A DNA stretch of 64,000 nt from Actinobacteria bacterium IMCC26207 (GTDB lineage: Bacteria > Actinomycetota > Acidimicrobiia > Acidimicrobiales > Microtrichaceae). Location: the NCBI GenBank assembly GCA_001025035.1, contig LCZK01000003.1, positions 124,001 through 188,000 of the forward strand, read 5' to 3'. Position 1 is the first letter of the stretch; every line of letters begins with the position of its first letter. A program made the translations under genes and the position numbers. Positions 1 through 9,151 of this stretch are shown here, piece after piece. The notes beneath the pieces are model-generated. The model had not been told where the DNA came from and made no database searches. It was given only the letters and a program-made list of their open reading frames with translations.

Positions 1-1029
1 CTTGCAGTGGCTTGGCGATTGCCGGACTTCGGAGCAGTATTCGATGCCCCAGGGAACGTTCTAGGTGTGATTGCTGCGGCCACGGTGATCTGGCTGACCG
101 GCCTGATTGACGACCTGCGAGATGTCTCTGCCCCAGCCAAGGTGGCAGGCATGGTTCTTGCAGGCTCAATTTTGACCCTAGTTGGCCTGAGCATCATCTA
201 TTTCAGAGTGCCGTTCTTGGGTTTCACGTTGCTACCGCCAGACATGTCGGCGCTGATTACTGTGCTCTGGGTTGTTGGCATGGCCAACGCCGTGAATCTG
301 ATTGATGGACTCGACGGCCTAGCAGCAGGAATCGTCGCGATCGGTGCCGGGTCGTTCTTCTTGTACGGATGGCGGCTCCTCGAGGTTGGGGTCATCGACC
401 CCGGCAACCTGGGGCCGCTGATTGCGATCATTACTGCCGGAGTCTGCCTAGGGTTCTTGCCCTTCAACTTCAACCCGGCAAGTATCTTCATGGGTGACTC
501 AGGGGCACTGCTGCTCGGACTGCTTTTAGCTGCATCAACGATTGCCGTTGGTGGACAGTCGGATGATCCATTCTCGGGACAATCTTGGTTTTTCTTTGCG
601 CCGCTCGTGATTCCGCTGGTGATCCTGGGTGTGCCGCTGTTTGACCTGGTCTTCGCTGTAGTGCGTCGGGCGAGGAATCGAACAGGCGTAGCGACTGCAG
701 ATAAACAGCACCTGCATCACAGGTTGATGGACCTTGGCCACGGCCAACGACGCACTGTTGTCATTCTGTGGGGTTGGACAGCCGTGCTGTCTTGCTTTGT
801 GCTCATCCCAGCGTTAACGAGTCGTGGTAACGGCATCGTGCCCATTGGCTTGCTGGCCCTCGCCCTGCTGTTGTTTACGCTCTTCGCCCCACGGTTCGGC
901 AGATACTCCGACCTTGGCGACAACTCCGACATAGCTGAACCACCGGAGAAGGCAGCTCAGGGAGGGCCCCCGCTAGAGGCTGAGTCCAGCTCTGAGTCAG
1001 AGCCCGAATTGCCGAAGCTCAGTTCCTGA
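1..1029 (+). CDS. wecA: WecA/Rfe-like undecaprenyl-phosphate sugar-1-phosphate transferase, 5' truncated by window edge
   Basis: Integral membrane enzyme of the MraY/WecA family, which transfers a sugar-1-phosphate (often GlcNAc-1-P) from a UDP-sugar to a polyprenyl phosphate and so starts wall or surface glycan synthesis. The reading frame is open at base 1. The first in-frame start (GTG at 7) gives 340 aa and lacks the roughly 60 N-terminal residues usual in the family, so the true start lies upstream of the window. Visible family motifs are the Asp pair in LTGLIDDLRD, NAVNLIDGLDGLAAG, the loop FMGDSGALLLG and the cytoplasmic HLHHRLMDLGHG (HxHH). Many hydrophobic segments are present, then a Glu/Ser-rich tail. 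In many actinobacteria rfe sits directly upstream of the atp operon; here about 8 kb separates them. The exact sugar cannot be told. Confidence 0.9.
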   Translation, partial: LAVAWRLPDFGAVFDAPGNVLGVIAAATVIWLTGLIDDLRDVSAPAKVAGMVLAGSILTLVGLSIIYFRVPFLGFTLLPPDMSALITVLWVVGMANAVNLIDGLDGLAAGIVAIGAGSFFLYGWRLLEVGVIDPGNLGPLIAIITAGVCLGFLPFNFNPASIFMGDSGALLLGLLLAASTIAVGGQSDDPFSGQSWFFFAPLVIPLVILGVPLFDLVFAVVRRARNRTGVATADKQHLHHRLMDLGHGQRRTVVILWGWTAVLSCFVLIPALTSRGNGIVPIGLLALALLLFTLFAPRFGRYSDLGDNSDIAEPPEKAAQGGPPLEAESSSESEPELPKLSS

Positions 1030-1077
1030 GCGAGCAGGGTTGCAAGCTCGGCAGTGTTGGGTGCGAATCAGAACTTG

Positions 1078-2808
1078 TTAGTTCAGTGCCACAGTGTCGG
1101 TGTCGACACCAGATCGAATGATCGAACCGGGCAACTTTCCTGTTGCTTCGCTATTGCGAACGACTTCGACGCCACTCACAAACACGTGGTTCACGCCGAC
1201 TGATCCGGCGTACAGGCGACTCGTCCCGCCCGGTAGATCCTCGACCATTGTCAGCATCTCGGATTCGATCAGCAGTGGGTCGAACAGCACCATGTCGGCG
1301 TGAGTCCCCTCGGCGAGTACGCCGCGATCTCTCAAGCCGAAGAGTTCCGCTGGTACCTGGGTCAACAGGTGTACCCCGTGTTCCAGAGTGGTGAGCTTCC
1401 GGCCGCGAATGCAATCTGCCAAGAATCTGGTGGGGTAGTTCGCTCCCTGCATGCGATCAAGGTGAGCTCCTGCGTCGGATCCTCCGAGCATCACGCTGGG
1501 ATGGTCCCAGGCTCGGCGCCGCAACTCCCAAGAAGCAGCATCATTGTCGGTGGCCCCGGGCCAGAGAATGGTCTGGAGCTCGTCTGCGATCACGATATCC
1601 AAGAGTGCGTTGAATGCAGTCACTCCACGCTCAGACGCAATCTCTCCCACGCGTCGACCCGAGAGCCCCTCATTTTCTGCAGCGAACGTATCTCCAATGA
1701 CGTAGGTGTCCCACCCAGTGAGTCGGCCAAACACCCCGGCATCAGGTGAGGCCGCTCGCGATTCCATAAACGAACGGGTCTCTGGGTCCTTGAGTTTCTC
1801 TATGCGCTCGGGCATCGGCAACCCAAGTATTGGGCCCCAGTCCGGCATCATGTTGAGTGCACAGTAGGTAGAGAAGCTCATGTTCATACCAACGATGACT
1901 GGCATCGTGAGGGCAACGACCTTTGCTCCAGCCTCAGCGCATGCATCCATTGCCGCTAGCTGATTCTGATAGCGGTCCGGAGCATGAGAATCAATGGTCA
2001 GAACGTTCCAGTTCAATGGCCGGTTGCCAGCCTGAGAGAACTTGATCATGAAGGCCACCTCATCCTCTGAGAAGCCATCGAGGCAGCCGTCCGAAGCGAA
2101 TTCCAGTGTGGTTCCCTCGTGCTCAGAAACCACCGAGGCCAGCGAAAGGAGTTCTTCCTCGGTGGCCCACCGGGAGGCCACTGCAAGGCCATCGCCATCG
2201 GAGTGGGTACGAGCGAGCGTGGTAGAAAACCCAAGTCCTCCCGCCTGAATGGACTCGGCCAAGAGCGTGCGCATTTCCTCAAGCTGTTTCTCCGAGGCTG
2301 GCCCTTGCACTGCTTGGTCACCCATGACATTTCGCCGCAGTGCGCAGTGCCCCACCAAGAATCCGGCATTCATCCCTAGGTTTCCTTCGAGCCGCGCTAG
2401 GTACTCACCAAAGGTCTGCCAGTCCCAAGTGATGCCTGTTTCGAGTGCGGCGAGTGGCATTCCCTCTACCTTGGCCATCATCTGCCGGGTGTAATCAGCA
2501 TCTTCAGGAGCAAGAGGCGCCAAGGTAAACCCGCAGTTCCCACCGATGATGGTGGTTACTCCATGCAGATTCGAGGGGGAGCCGGTCGGATCCCAGAAGA
2601 GCTGCGCGTCGTAATGGGTGTGTGGATCCACAAATCCTGGAGTGAGTACGAGTCCTGTGGCATCAAGGACCTGCTCGCAGTTTTCGGTCGGGAGGCTGAA
2701 GGCCTCACCCATGGCCAAAATGCGACCGCCGCTCACTGAGACATCGCCAAGGCGGGCGGGGCCACCAGTGCCATCAACGATTGTTGCGTTCTGAATGAGT
2801 AGGTCCAT
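1078..2808 (-). CDS. Amidohydrolase of the N-acyl-D-amino-acid deacylase (D-aminoacylase) family
   Basis: Predicted metal-dependent hydrolase of the D-aminoacylase/dihydroorotase superfamily (576 aa, the usual length). It has the N-terminal beta domain (TIVDGTGGPARLGDVSV), the metal-binding GFVDPHTHYDAQ motif with the paired His, GGNCGFTLAPL, which corresponds to the conserved Cys loop of D-aminoacylases, and the late Asp in GGSDAGAHLDRM. Upstream of the ATG the minus strand reads AAGGGAAG, a good ribosome binding site. It is transcribed divergently from an amino-acid-type ABC importer, which suggests (inference) that it processes an imported N-acyl or amide substrate. Related annotations include D-glutamate deacylase and cyclic amide hydrolases; the substrate is not predictable from sequence. 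Confidence 0.85.
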   Translation of the reverse strand: MDLLIQNATIVDGTGGPARLGDVSVSGGRILAMGEAFSLPTENCEQVLDATGLVLTPGFVDPHTHYDAQLFWDPTGSPSNLHGVTTIIGGNCGFTLAPLAPEDADYTRQMMAKVEGMPLAALETGITWDWQTFGEYLARLEGNLGMNAGFLVGHCALRRNVMGDQAVQGPASEKQLEEMRTLLAESIQAGGLGFSTTLARTHSDGDGLAVASRWATEEELLSLASVVSEHEGTTLEFASDGCLDGFSEDEVAFMIKFSQAGNRPLNWNVLTIDSHAPDRYQNQLAAMDACAEAGAKVVALTMPVIVGMNMSFSTYCALNMMPDWGPILGLPMPERIEKLKDPETRSFMESRAASPDAGVFGRLTGWDTYVIGDTFAAENEGLSGRRVGEIASERGVTAFNALLDIVIADELQTILWPGATDNDAASWELRRRAWDHPSVMLGGSDAGAHLDRMQGANYPTRFLADCIRGRKLTTLEHGVHLLTQVPAELFGLRDRGVLAEGTHADMVLFDPLLIESEMLTMVEDLPGGTSRLYAGSVGVNHVFVSGVEVVRNSEATGKLPGSIIRSGVDTDTVALN

Positions 2809-2957
2809 GGTGCTTCCCTTGTCGTGATGTGGCGAGATTTGGGGAGTCGTTGTTTCGCCCCGATTGAGTCGTTCCGTGGTGATGCCTCAACTCCTTAACA
2901 CTCTGTCAGAATTTAACCTGCTTTGACACTTGCCGAGCAGCAGATGCTCTATCTTGA

Positions 2958-2984
2958 ACACAAGTTCCACAACGTGTCTTGTGT
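2958..2984. promoter_or_regulatory. Inverted repeat in the divergent amidohydrolase/importer intergenic region, possible operator
   Basis: Arms ACACAAG (2958-2964) and CTTGTGT (2978-2984) are perfect 7-bp complements separated by 13 bp. They lie in the 285-bp gap between two divergent genes, about 110 bp before the importer receptor start. The spacing fits a dimeric regulator or a simple hairpin. No regulator gene is adjacent, so function is a guess. Confidence 0.3.
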
Positions 2985-3093
2985 CACCCGTGTGTTGTCG
3001 TGGTAAACAAAGAACCACGTCATCTGAAGTGAAGTAGAAATCCAAGAACCAATCACTGTGTTAACTGCACAGTCCTTTAGGGGGAAATTCAAC

Positions 3094-4518
3094 GTGAAGC
3101 GATCACTCATCATTTTGGTCTGTGCCTTGGCGCTCTTTGCAGCGTCCTGCGGGGCGAAGGGCAGCTCCACTGACACAACCTCAGAGAACGAGGGTGGGTC
3201 CACGAAGACCACTGTCGCGACCGGAACTGACGCTGCGATGTGGGGAGATCTCGAGTCGCCGTGTGGCAAGGGCAGCGCATCTGTTGCCCCGGGTGAAGGC
3301 CCTTCGACGGACACCTTGTTCTTGGGTGTAGCGAACGATCGCAACTCGCAAATCCGGCCCGGTCTCAACGCCGAGTTTTGGGATGCTGCAGTGGCCTTTA
3401 CCGAATGGTGTAACGCACAAGGCGGAATCCAGGGCGTGCCGCTCTCTCCAGTAGATATTGATGGTGGTGTCACCAACGTTGAGGCAGGAATGACCACGGC
3501 TTGTAACGCCGTGTTTGCCTTGGTAGGCGGCGGGTTCGCACTGGACAACTTGGAATTCTCTGGCAAAGAGGGATCCGACTTCCACAAATGCGGGCTCATC
3601 GACATTCCAGGATTCACCGTCTCAGTAGACAAGAGTCTCTCGAACGGACAAGTTCAACCCTTGCCGAACCCGGCAAATGCAAAGTCCTCACAGTGGATCA
3701 CTGACTTTAAGAAGCTCTACCCCGAGGACTCAAAGAAGATCGTTGTGGTCTACAGCAAAGACCTTCCATCTCTCGAGGCAGTCAAGGTGCAGTTCGATGC
3801 CGTAGTTGCAGAAGACCCTGCAATTCAGAATCTTCCGGCCATCTCGTACCCACTTGTGGTCACTGACTGGGGCCCGTATGCAGAGAAGGTCATCGAGAGC
3901 GGCGCTACCTCAATGTACTGGATCGGCGAGCCAGCCAATGCCGCCAACCTGCTCAAGGTTCTGCGCGAGAAGGGCTGGAAGGGCACCTTCTTGAACGAGG
4001 CCAACCTGTACGACAACCTGTTCATCGAAACCGGTGGAGCAGTAACTGAGGGTGCAGTAGTTCGCACTGCAACGCACCCATTCGAAGAGGCCGATCAGTG
4101 GCCGGCAGTGCAGCAATACCTTGACAACCTGAAAAAGTATGTGCCCTCTGGCAAGGCGGCCTTCTTGGGTCTGCAGGGAACCTCTTCTTGGCTCTTGTTC
4201 TCGGTAGCAGCAAACACCTGCGCCGAGAAAAACAAGGGAGTTATCGACCGTGAATGCGTGCTCTCCGAGGCAAATGCTATCGACGAGTGGACTGCTGGAG
4301 GGATGCATGCACCTTCTGATCCAGGAACAGAGGTACCTGTCAGCTGTGGCATGTTGCTTGTGGTGAAGGACGGAAAATTTGAGCGACTGTACCCGAAGCT
4401 CGATGGCGAGAACGATGACATCAACGGGTTCCATTGCCCAGAGGACAGCATTGTGACCGTTCCTCCGGCTTCTGTGCCCGGTAAGGGAAATGTCGACCCT
4501 TCTCGCCCACCACTCTGA
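3094..4518 (+). CDS. livK: Branched-chain amino-acid-type ABC transporter substrate-binding lipoprotein
   Basis: Extracytoplasmic receptor of a high-affinity HAAT/Liv importer. I place the start at GTG 3094 rather than the longer in-frame GTG at 3058, because 3094 is preceded by an AGGGGGAAA ribosome site and opens directly into a signal peptide. That signal ends in a lipobox (LFAASC), so the protein (474 aa) is lipid-anchored. The mature part has the type I periplasmic-binding fold pattern (ANDRNSQIRPGLNAEFWDAA, then VVVYSKDLPSLEAV), and a low-complexity Ser/Thr linker follows the lipidated Cys. It leads the cluster with the permease and ATPase genes. A hairpin in the gap to the permease gene probably lets the receptor be made in excess. 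The ligand may be an amino acid, peptide, urea or aromatic acid; the family is broad. Confidence 0.85.
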   Translation: MKRSLIILVCALALFAASCGAKGSSTDTTSENEGGSTKTTVATGTDAAMWGDLESPCGKGSASVAPGEGPSTDTLFLGVANDRNSQIRPGLNAEFWDAAVAFTEWCNAQGGIQGVPLSPVDIDGGVTNVEAGMTTACNAVFALVGGGFALDNLEFSGKEGSDFHKCGLIDIPGFTVSVDKSLSNGQVQPLPNPANAKSSQWITDFKKLYPEDSKKIVVVYSKDLPSLEAVKVQFDAVVAEDPAIQNLPAISYPLVVTDWGPYAEKVIESGATSMYWIGEPANAANLLKVLREKGWKGTFLNEANLYDNLFIETGGAVTEGAVVRTATHPFEEADQWPAVQQYLDNLKKYVPSGKAAFLGLQGTSSWLLFSVAANTCAEKNKGVIDRECVLSEANAIDEWTAGGMHAPSDPGTEVPVSCGMLLVVKDGKFERLYPKLDGENDDINGFHCPEDSIVTVPPASVPGKGNVDPSRPPL

Positions 4519-4533
4519 GGTCTTGACCTTGAG

Positions 4534-4564
4534 TCTCTGGGGCTGACGTAGTCGGCCTCAGAGA
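4534..4564 (+). terminator. Intra-operon hairpin after the receptor gene
   Basis: TCTCTGGGGC (4534-4543) pairs with GCCTCAGAGA (4555-4564), ten pairs with one G-U, 11-nt loop. It starts 16 bp after the receptor stop and has no T-run. Partial termination or 3'-end stabilisation between receptor and permease genes is common in ABC importers. Confidence 0.4.
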
Positions 4565-4660
4565 TCTTGGTTATCCCTCGACCTCTACGTTGATATTTCA
4601 TCTGAGGTCTTGAGGGCGCACCACTTGTTGATCTAGCCACTATCAGACTGCCGAGTAGCC

Positions 4661-7069
4661 GTGGACAAGTTTTTAATCTTCACAATCGCAGGGCTCTCAA
4701 CAGCAGCCATCTATGCGATCGCGGCCTCCGGACTCGTCGTTACCTATACAACCTCAGGCATCTTCAATTTCGCTCACGGGGCGTTTTCGATGATGGCGGC
4801 GTTCATGTACTGGCAGGTGCACATGGGTTGGGGAGTTCCGGCTCTTCCCGCCTTCTTGCTCGTGGTCTTTGTGATCGGACCTGCGTTCGGTGCCATCGTC
4901 GAACGAGGCATCATGCGCGGGATCGAGGGCGCAACTGATGTTGTGAAGATCGTGGTCACCATCAGTTTGATGATTGCCCTGATCGGCATCTCGATGGTCA
5001 TCTGGAAGCCCGATGTGGCTCGCCCAGTTCCATCATTCTTCGAAGGCCAGAAAGTCACCATTTTCAATACCGTGGTGAACTATCAAAGGTTGATGGCGAT
5101 GCTGATTGCCATCGCAGTTGCTATTGGGCTTCGTCTGATCTTCAAGAAGACACGCCTCGGGGTGGCCATGCGAGCGGTGGTTGATGACCGGGGACTGCTG
5201 CAACTCAACGGCGGGCGGCCTTCCAGAACCTCGATGATGGCCTGGGCCTTGGGCTCGGGAATGGCAGCCCTGTCTGGAGTGCTCATTGCTTCAGAGCAAA
5301 CACTCAGCGCAACAACGCTCACCCTGCTCTTTATCAATGCCTATGCCGTTGCAGTTGTTGGGCGACTTCGAAGCTTGCCGGGCGCATTCTTAGGTGCCGT
5401 TATCTTGGGACTTCTGGAGTCCTATGCCATTGGCTACATACCCCAAGACGCCATGCTCGGGCCGATCAGTCTGCAGAGTTCCAAGAATGCCATTCCGGCA
5501 GTCATGTTGTTTGTGGTGATCATGTTGCAGCCACAGGACAGACTCCGGGCACATGGCCTCAGCCGCCGAAGCTCAGGATCAAAACCAGTTGCTCAACGGG
5601 TCGCGCTTGTTGGTGGGGCGGCATTTATCCTCGTCGTTGCAGGCTTGGGGTCGCTGATGTCCCTCACTGACCTGAACCTTGTCACCACTGGATTTTACTT
5701 GGCGATCGTGACGCTCTCACTTGTTCCCCTCACTGGCTACGCCGGGCAGATCTCTTTGGCACAGCTGACCTTCACAGGAATCGGGGCGGTCGCTATGGCG
5801 ACATGGGGTGCAAATGGCTCTTTGGTGGGTGTGGCCCTGGCCGTTGGAGTCTGCGCTGTTGTTGGTGGAATCGTCGCCTTCCCTGCGCTCAGGTTGTCGG
5901 GGATCTACTTAGCCTTAGCTACGGCAGCCTTCGCCTTGTTTTGTTCGGCCATGTTCTTCAATCAAGTCGACGTCATGCCGGGTGGCAATCGGCAAGTGCC
6001 ACGGTTGCAAATCGGTCCACTGTCTATCAACAGTGACTTCCGACAACTGGTGCTACTAGCGGTGGTGTTTGCCGGAATAGGAAACTTGTTGGTCCTGCTG
6101 CGGCGAAGCGCCTGGGGACGCCGGCTCACTGCCATGAAGGACTCACCGGTTGCTTGCGCAACGCTCGGGCTGAACCTGACATCAACCAAGGTCGGCGTAT
6201 TCGCACTTTCAGCAGCGATTGCGGGTGCTGCGGGAGCAATCTCGGGACGCACGTTCTTAGCCGATACGCTCACGCTACCCGGATCACTCTCAGTCACGAT
6301 GCTTGCCGTTGTAGGTGGAATTGGGTCCGTGGCCGGAGCATTTTTCGGCGGCATGCTGCTTGGGGCATTTCCGATCGGAGCAACAATCTTTGCTGCTAAC
6401 GCCATTGGAATATTTGGATTCGTGGCCGTGTCCGTGAAGGATATCTTGGTGTTCTCGCCCGGGATGATGGGAGTCAGCCTTGGCAGCGACCCCGATGGTG
6501 CCGCACCGCAACTTGCTCTTGGTTATCGCGCCGTTGCCAACTCAGTCCCCGCCTTAGTAACTACCGCCGTCGGCGCTACTGCTATTTGGGCCTTGGCAAA
6601 ATTCGACAGCATTGGCAACTGGTCATTCTTCGCTGCCGAGATGGTCTTTATCTTTGGGGTGGTTCCACTGCTTCCGTTGCTCTTTGCCCCAGCGCAGGTA
6701 CATGGCCGGCGCATCGCAACTGCAATCTGGCTGACTCTCGGTGTGCTCATGGCCGCTCTGATCCCATGGGATACGGCGATTACTTCAACCGGTTTGCGTG
6801 TGGTTGCCATCTTTGTGTTCTTGTTCCTCATTGCTCGGACTGCCATTGGCATCTTCGGCGTGAACCCGCTTGACGAGGGTGGCCCACAACAGGTTGAACC
6901 TGTATCTCCAGACATGTTTGGCTTGGACCGTCCACTGACCCGAGCAGACGCACTTGACGCTGAACGCGGCCTTGGTCTTCAGGACGAACTACTCGTTCTG
7001 ACTGCTTCGGATTCGGCTGGCATGTTGCGTGGTGCCGGTCAGTCAAGCTCGGCGGGGGTGACCGCGTGA
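4661..7069 (+). CDS. Fused LivH-LivM branched-chain amino-acid-type ABC permease
   Basis: Both membrane subunits of a Liv-type importer in one 802-aa chain. Residues 1 to about 300 match LivH (FTIAGLSTAAIYAIAASGL near the N-terminus, FNFAHGAFSMMAAF). Residues from about 330 to 610 match LivM (LTGYAGQISLAQLTFTGIGA). About 120 further residues hold three or four extra hydrophobic segments, and a soluble tail of about 70 residues follows. The start is GTG at 4661. The stop overlaps the next start by 4 bp (GTGA), showing translational coupling with the ATPase. LivH-LivM fusions occur in actinobacteria; the extra C-terminal membrane region is less usual and its role is unknown. Confidence 0.85.
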   Translation: MDKFLIFTIAGLSTAAIYAIAASGLVVTYTTSGIFNFAHGAFSMMAAFMYWQVHMGWGVPALPAFLLVVFVIGPAFGAIVERGIMRGIEGATDVVKIVVTISLMIALIGISMVIWKPDVARPVPSFFEGQKVTIFNTVVNYQRLMAMLIAIAVAIGLRLIFKKTRLGVAMRAVVDDRGLLQLNGGRPSRTSMMAWALGSGMAALSGVLIASEQTLSATTLTLLFINAYAVAVVGRLRSLPGAFLGAVILGLLESYAIGYIPQDAMLGPISLQSSKNAIPAVMLFVVIMLQPQDRLRAHGLSRRSSGSKPVAQRVALVGGAAFILVVAGLGSLMSLTDLNLVTTGFYLAIVTLSLVPLTGYAGQISLAQLTFTGIGAVAMATWGANGSLVGVALAVGVCAVVGGIVAFPALRLSGIYLALATAAFALFCSAMFFNQVDVMPGGNRQVPRLQIGPLSINSDFRQLVLLAVVFAGIGNLLVLLRRSAWGRRLTAMKDSPVACATLGLNLTSTKVGVFALSAAIAGAAGAISGRTFLADTLTLPGSLSVTMLAVVGGIGSVAGAFFGGMLLGAFPIGATIFAANAIGIFGFVAVSVKDILVFSPGMMGVSLGSDPDGAAPQLALGYRAVANSVPALVTTAVGATAIWALAKFDSIGNWSFFAAEMVFIFGVVPLLPLLFAPAQVHGRRIATAIWLTLGVLMAALIPWDTAITSTGLRVVAIFVFLFLIARTAIGIFGVNPLDEGGPQQVEPVSPDMFGLDRPLTRADALDAERGLGLQDELLVLTASDSAGMLRGAGQSSSAGVTA

Positions 7070-7890
7070 ATTTGCTTGAGCTTGAATCGCTCTCGGTTCG
7101 ATTCGGTGGCCACCTAGCAGTGAGCGACGTATCCATGAGAGTCGAAGGCGGTCGCGTCAGCGGACTGATTGGACCAAACGGTGCGGGCAAGACCACGACC
7201 TTTAACGCAATCTGCGGTGTTGTTACCCCCTCCTCTGGTCGCGTCAGTCTTGGTGGAAAAGACATCTCAAAGGTAGGAACGCATAAGCGGGCCAGACTTG
7301 GCATCGGCCGAACCTTTCAGCGACTCGAGGTCTTCTCTTCTTTAACTGTTCGAGAGAACATTCAAGTTGGTCTCGAGATTCGAAGAAGCTGGTCTCGTCG
7401 ATCTGCCACGCTGCCGCAATATCTCGCTGATGGGGGAGACCCAAAACCCGAGGACGAGATCAACTTGATTCTCGAGCGACTGGATTTGGGTCCTCTCGCG
7501 GATCAGCCAGTTGGTGCGCTTCCCACCGGCCACGCCCGGTTGGTTGAACTCGGACGCGCGCTCGCTGCACGCCCATCGATCTTGTTGCTCGATGAGCCAG
7601 CCTCAGGCCTCGACGATGCAGAGACTGACATCTTTGGCGACTTGCTCATCACGCTTGCAGCCAACGGGTTGGGCATCTTGCTCGTTGAGCATGACGTTGC
7701 CCTCGTCATGAGGGTGTGTTCGTACTTATCAGTGCTTGACTTCGGACAAGTAATTGCCTCGGGGACCCCAGAGGATGTCCGCTCAAATGAAGCAGTGCTG
7801 TCGGCCTATTTGGGTACTGCTCCAGCGCCAGACACTGCTGAGTATGCCGGCATTGACCTGGCAGGTTTTCCCCCAGAGGCGGGTTCGTGA
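7066..7890 (+). CDS. livG: Liv-type ABC transporter ATP-binding protein (LivG)
   Basis: Cytoplasmic ATPase subunit of the importer, 274 aa. Walker A GPNGAGKTT is at residues 36-44, Walker B ILLLDEP at 172-178 and the H-loop His in LLVEHD near 209. The signature loop is LPTGHARLVELGRAL (from 152) rather than LSGGQ, a divergence typical of LivG-type subunits. GTG start within GTGA overlap of the permease stop; its own stop overlaps livF the same way. A proline/alanine-rich tail follows the ATPase core. Confidence 0.9.
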   Translation: MNLLELESLSVRFGGHLAVSDVSMRVEGGRVSGLIGPNGAGKTTTFNAICGVVTPSSGRVSLGGKDISKVGTHKRARLGIGRTFQRLEVFSSLTVRENIQVGLEIRRSWSRRSATLPQYLADGGDPKPEDEINLILERLDLGPLADQPVGALPTGHARLVELGRALAARPSILLLDEPASGLDDAETDIFGDLLITLAANGLGILLVEHDVALVMRVCSYLSVLDFGQVIASGTPEDVRSNEAVLSAYLGTAPAPDTAEYAGIDLAGFPPEAGS

Positions 7891-8666
7891 CTGAGGCACA
7901 GGTACCTACCCAACTCGGCCCCGGTTCGCCCCAAGTGAGCCAGGTGGGCCACTCTGCGGCGACCAAGGCTGAGCCGTTGCTTGAGTTGCGCGGAATTCGC
8001 GCCGCATATGGAACCATCGAAGTACTTCACGGGGTGGATCTTGCGGTGGAGGCCGGAACTGTGGTGGCGCTGCTTGGCCCGAACGGGGCAGGCAAGAGCA
8101 CAACCTTGCAAGTGGCTTGTGGACTCATGAAGCCGAGCTCAGGGTCGGTGCTGTTAGCTGGCCGTGATGTCACTGGCGTCAAAGCAGAAGACCTTGCTCG
8201 ATGCGGGGTAACCACCATCCCAGAGGGCAAGGGAATTTTCCCGAACCTGACAGTGCGAGAGAACTTATTGATGGCTACGTACTCAGGTGTCTCGATGCGC
8301 CAGGTTGAGGCTGTAGCCTATGAGCGCTTTACTCGTCTCAAGGAGCGGCGCTCGCAGTTGGCGGGCACCCTGTCTGGTGGCGAGCAGCAAATGTTGGCAA
8401 TGGCCCGGGGGCTTGCAGTCGAACCGGCCGTGCTGTTACTCGACGAGTTGTCCATGGGGCTAGCGCCTTTAGTCGTTGAGGAGCTCTATGGGATCGTGGG
8501 CCAGATAGCAAAATCTGGAACATCGATTTTGGTTGTAGAGCAGTTTGCCCGCACTGTGCTCGGTGTCGCTGATGTGGCGGCGATCATGGTGAATGGGTTG
8601 GTACGCAGGGTGGGAACCCCTGATGAGATTGAACAAGAATTGTCCGCTGCCTATCTGGGTGGGTAA
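7887..8666 (+). CDS. livF: Liv-type ABC transporter ATP-binding protein (LivF)
   Basis: Second ATPase of the importer, 259 aa. Walker A GPNGAGKS (64-71), canonical signature LSGGEQQ (from 162), Walker B VLLLDEL (182-188), where the LivF-type DELSMGL replaces DEPTSGL. About 28 residues precede the usual family N-terminus (PLLELRGIRAAYG). Either the GTG at 7887, coupled by a 4-bp overlap with livG, is the real start and the protein has an extension, or translation starts downstream. The overlap favours the long form. Confidence 0.88.
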   Translation: MTEAQVPTQLGPGSPQVSQVGHSAATKAEPLLELRGIRAAYGTIEVLHGVDLAVEAGTVVALLGPNGAGKSTTLQVACGLMKPSSGSVLLAGRDVTGVKAEDLARCGVTTIPEGKGIFPNLTVRENLLMATYSGVSMRQVEAVAYERFTRLKERRSQLAGTLSGGEQQMLAMARGLAVEPAVLLLDELSMGLAPLVVEELYGIVGQIAKSGTSILVVEQFARTVLGVADVAAIMVNGLVRRVGTPDEIEQELSAAYLGG

Positions 8667-8670
8667 CCAC

Positions 8671-9123
8671 ATGAATGAAAATGACATCCGAATCGATCAG
8701 TTCAAATCAGAAATTGATGGACTGAAACTCAAGGGAAGCTCGAGTGAGGGAGAAAAGCGCCTGTTGGTGCTTGGAATTGTCCTGCTCGTGGCCGGGGTTC
8801 TACTAGCACTCTTCGGTGCAATCGAGGTTGGGCAGTACCCGGATTCCGCTGCCGACCAGCGCGCGTATATGGCTCAGGGCTCGTTCTTGGGCATTGCGCT
8901 CATCATCGCTGGTGCAGCACTTTTTGTTCGTTTCTCGCTAGCACGGTATTTACGGTTCTGGATGATTCGCATGACATATGAGAGCCGGGCTAACACCGAC
9001 CGGATCGTGGATGCGATTGAACGTGCCGCCGGACTTGATGACGAGAGTTATCAAGCCGCTGCACAGGCCGCTGCTGTTGCCGCGCCGCCTGAGTTTCAGC
9101 CAGGCCCACCTCCATTACAGTGA
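8671..9123 (+). CDS. Small membrane protein of unknown function
   Basis: 150 aa, starting at ATG 8671 four bases after the livF stop, so in the importer transcript. An N-terminal charged helix (NENDIRIDQFKSEIDGLKLK) is followed by two membrane segments (about residues 32-52 and 72-95), a basic/aromatic stretch (ARYLRFWMIRMTYESR) and a proline/alanine-rich tail. I do not recognise the family. Its place at the end of the liv operon suggests an accessory role, but it could be a passenger gene. Confidence 0.65.
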   Translation: MNENDIRIDQFKSEIDGLKLKGSSSEGEKRLLVLGIVLLVAGVLLALFGAIEVGQYPDSAADQRAYMAQGSFLGIALIIAGAALFVRFSLARYLRFWMIRMTYESRANTDRIVDAIERAAGLDDESYQAAAQAAAVAAPPEFQPGPPPLQ

Positions 9124-9151
9124 GCGACTCTGCGCTGTGCTCAGCCAAGCG

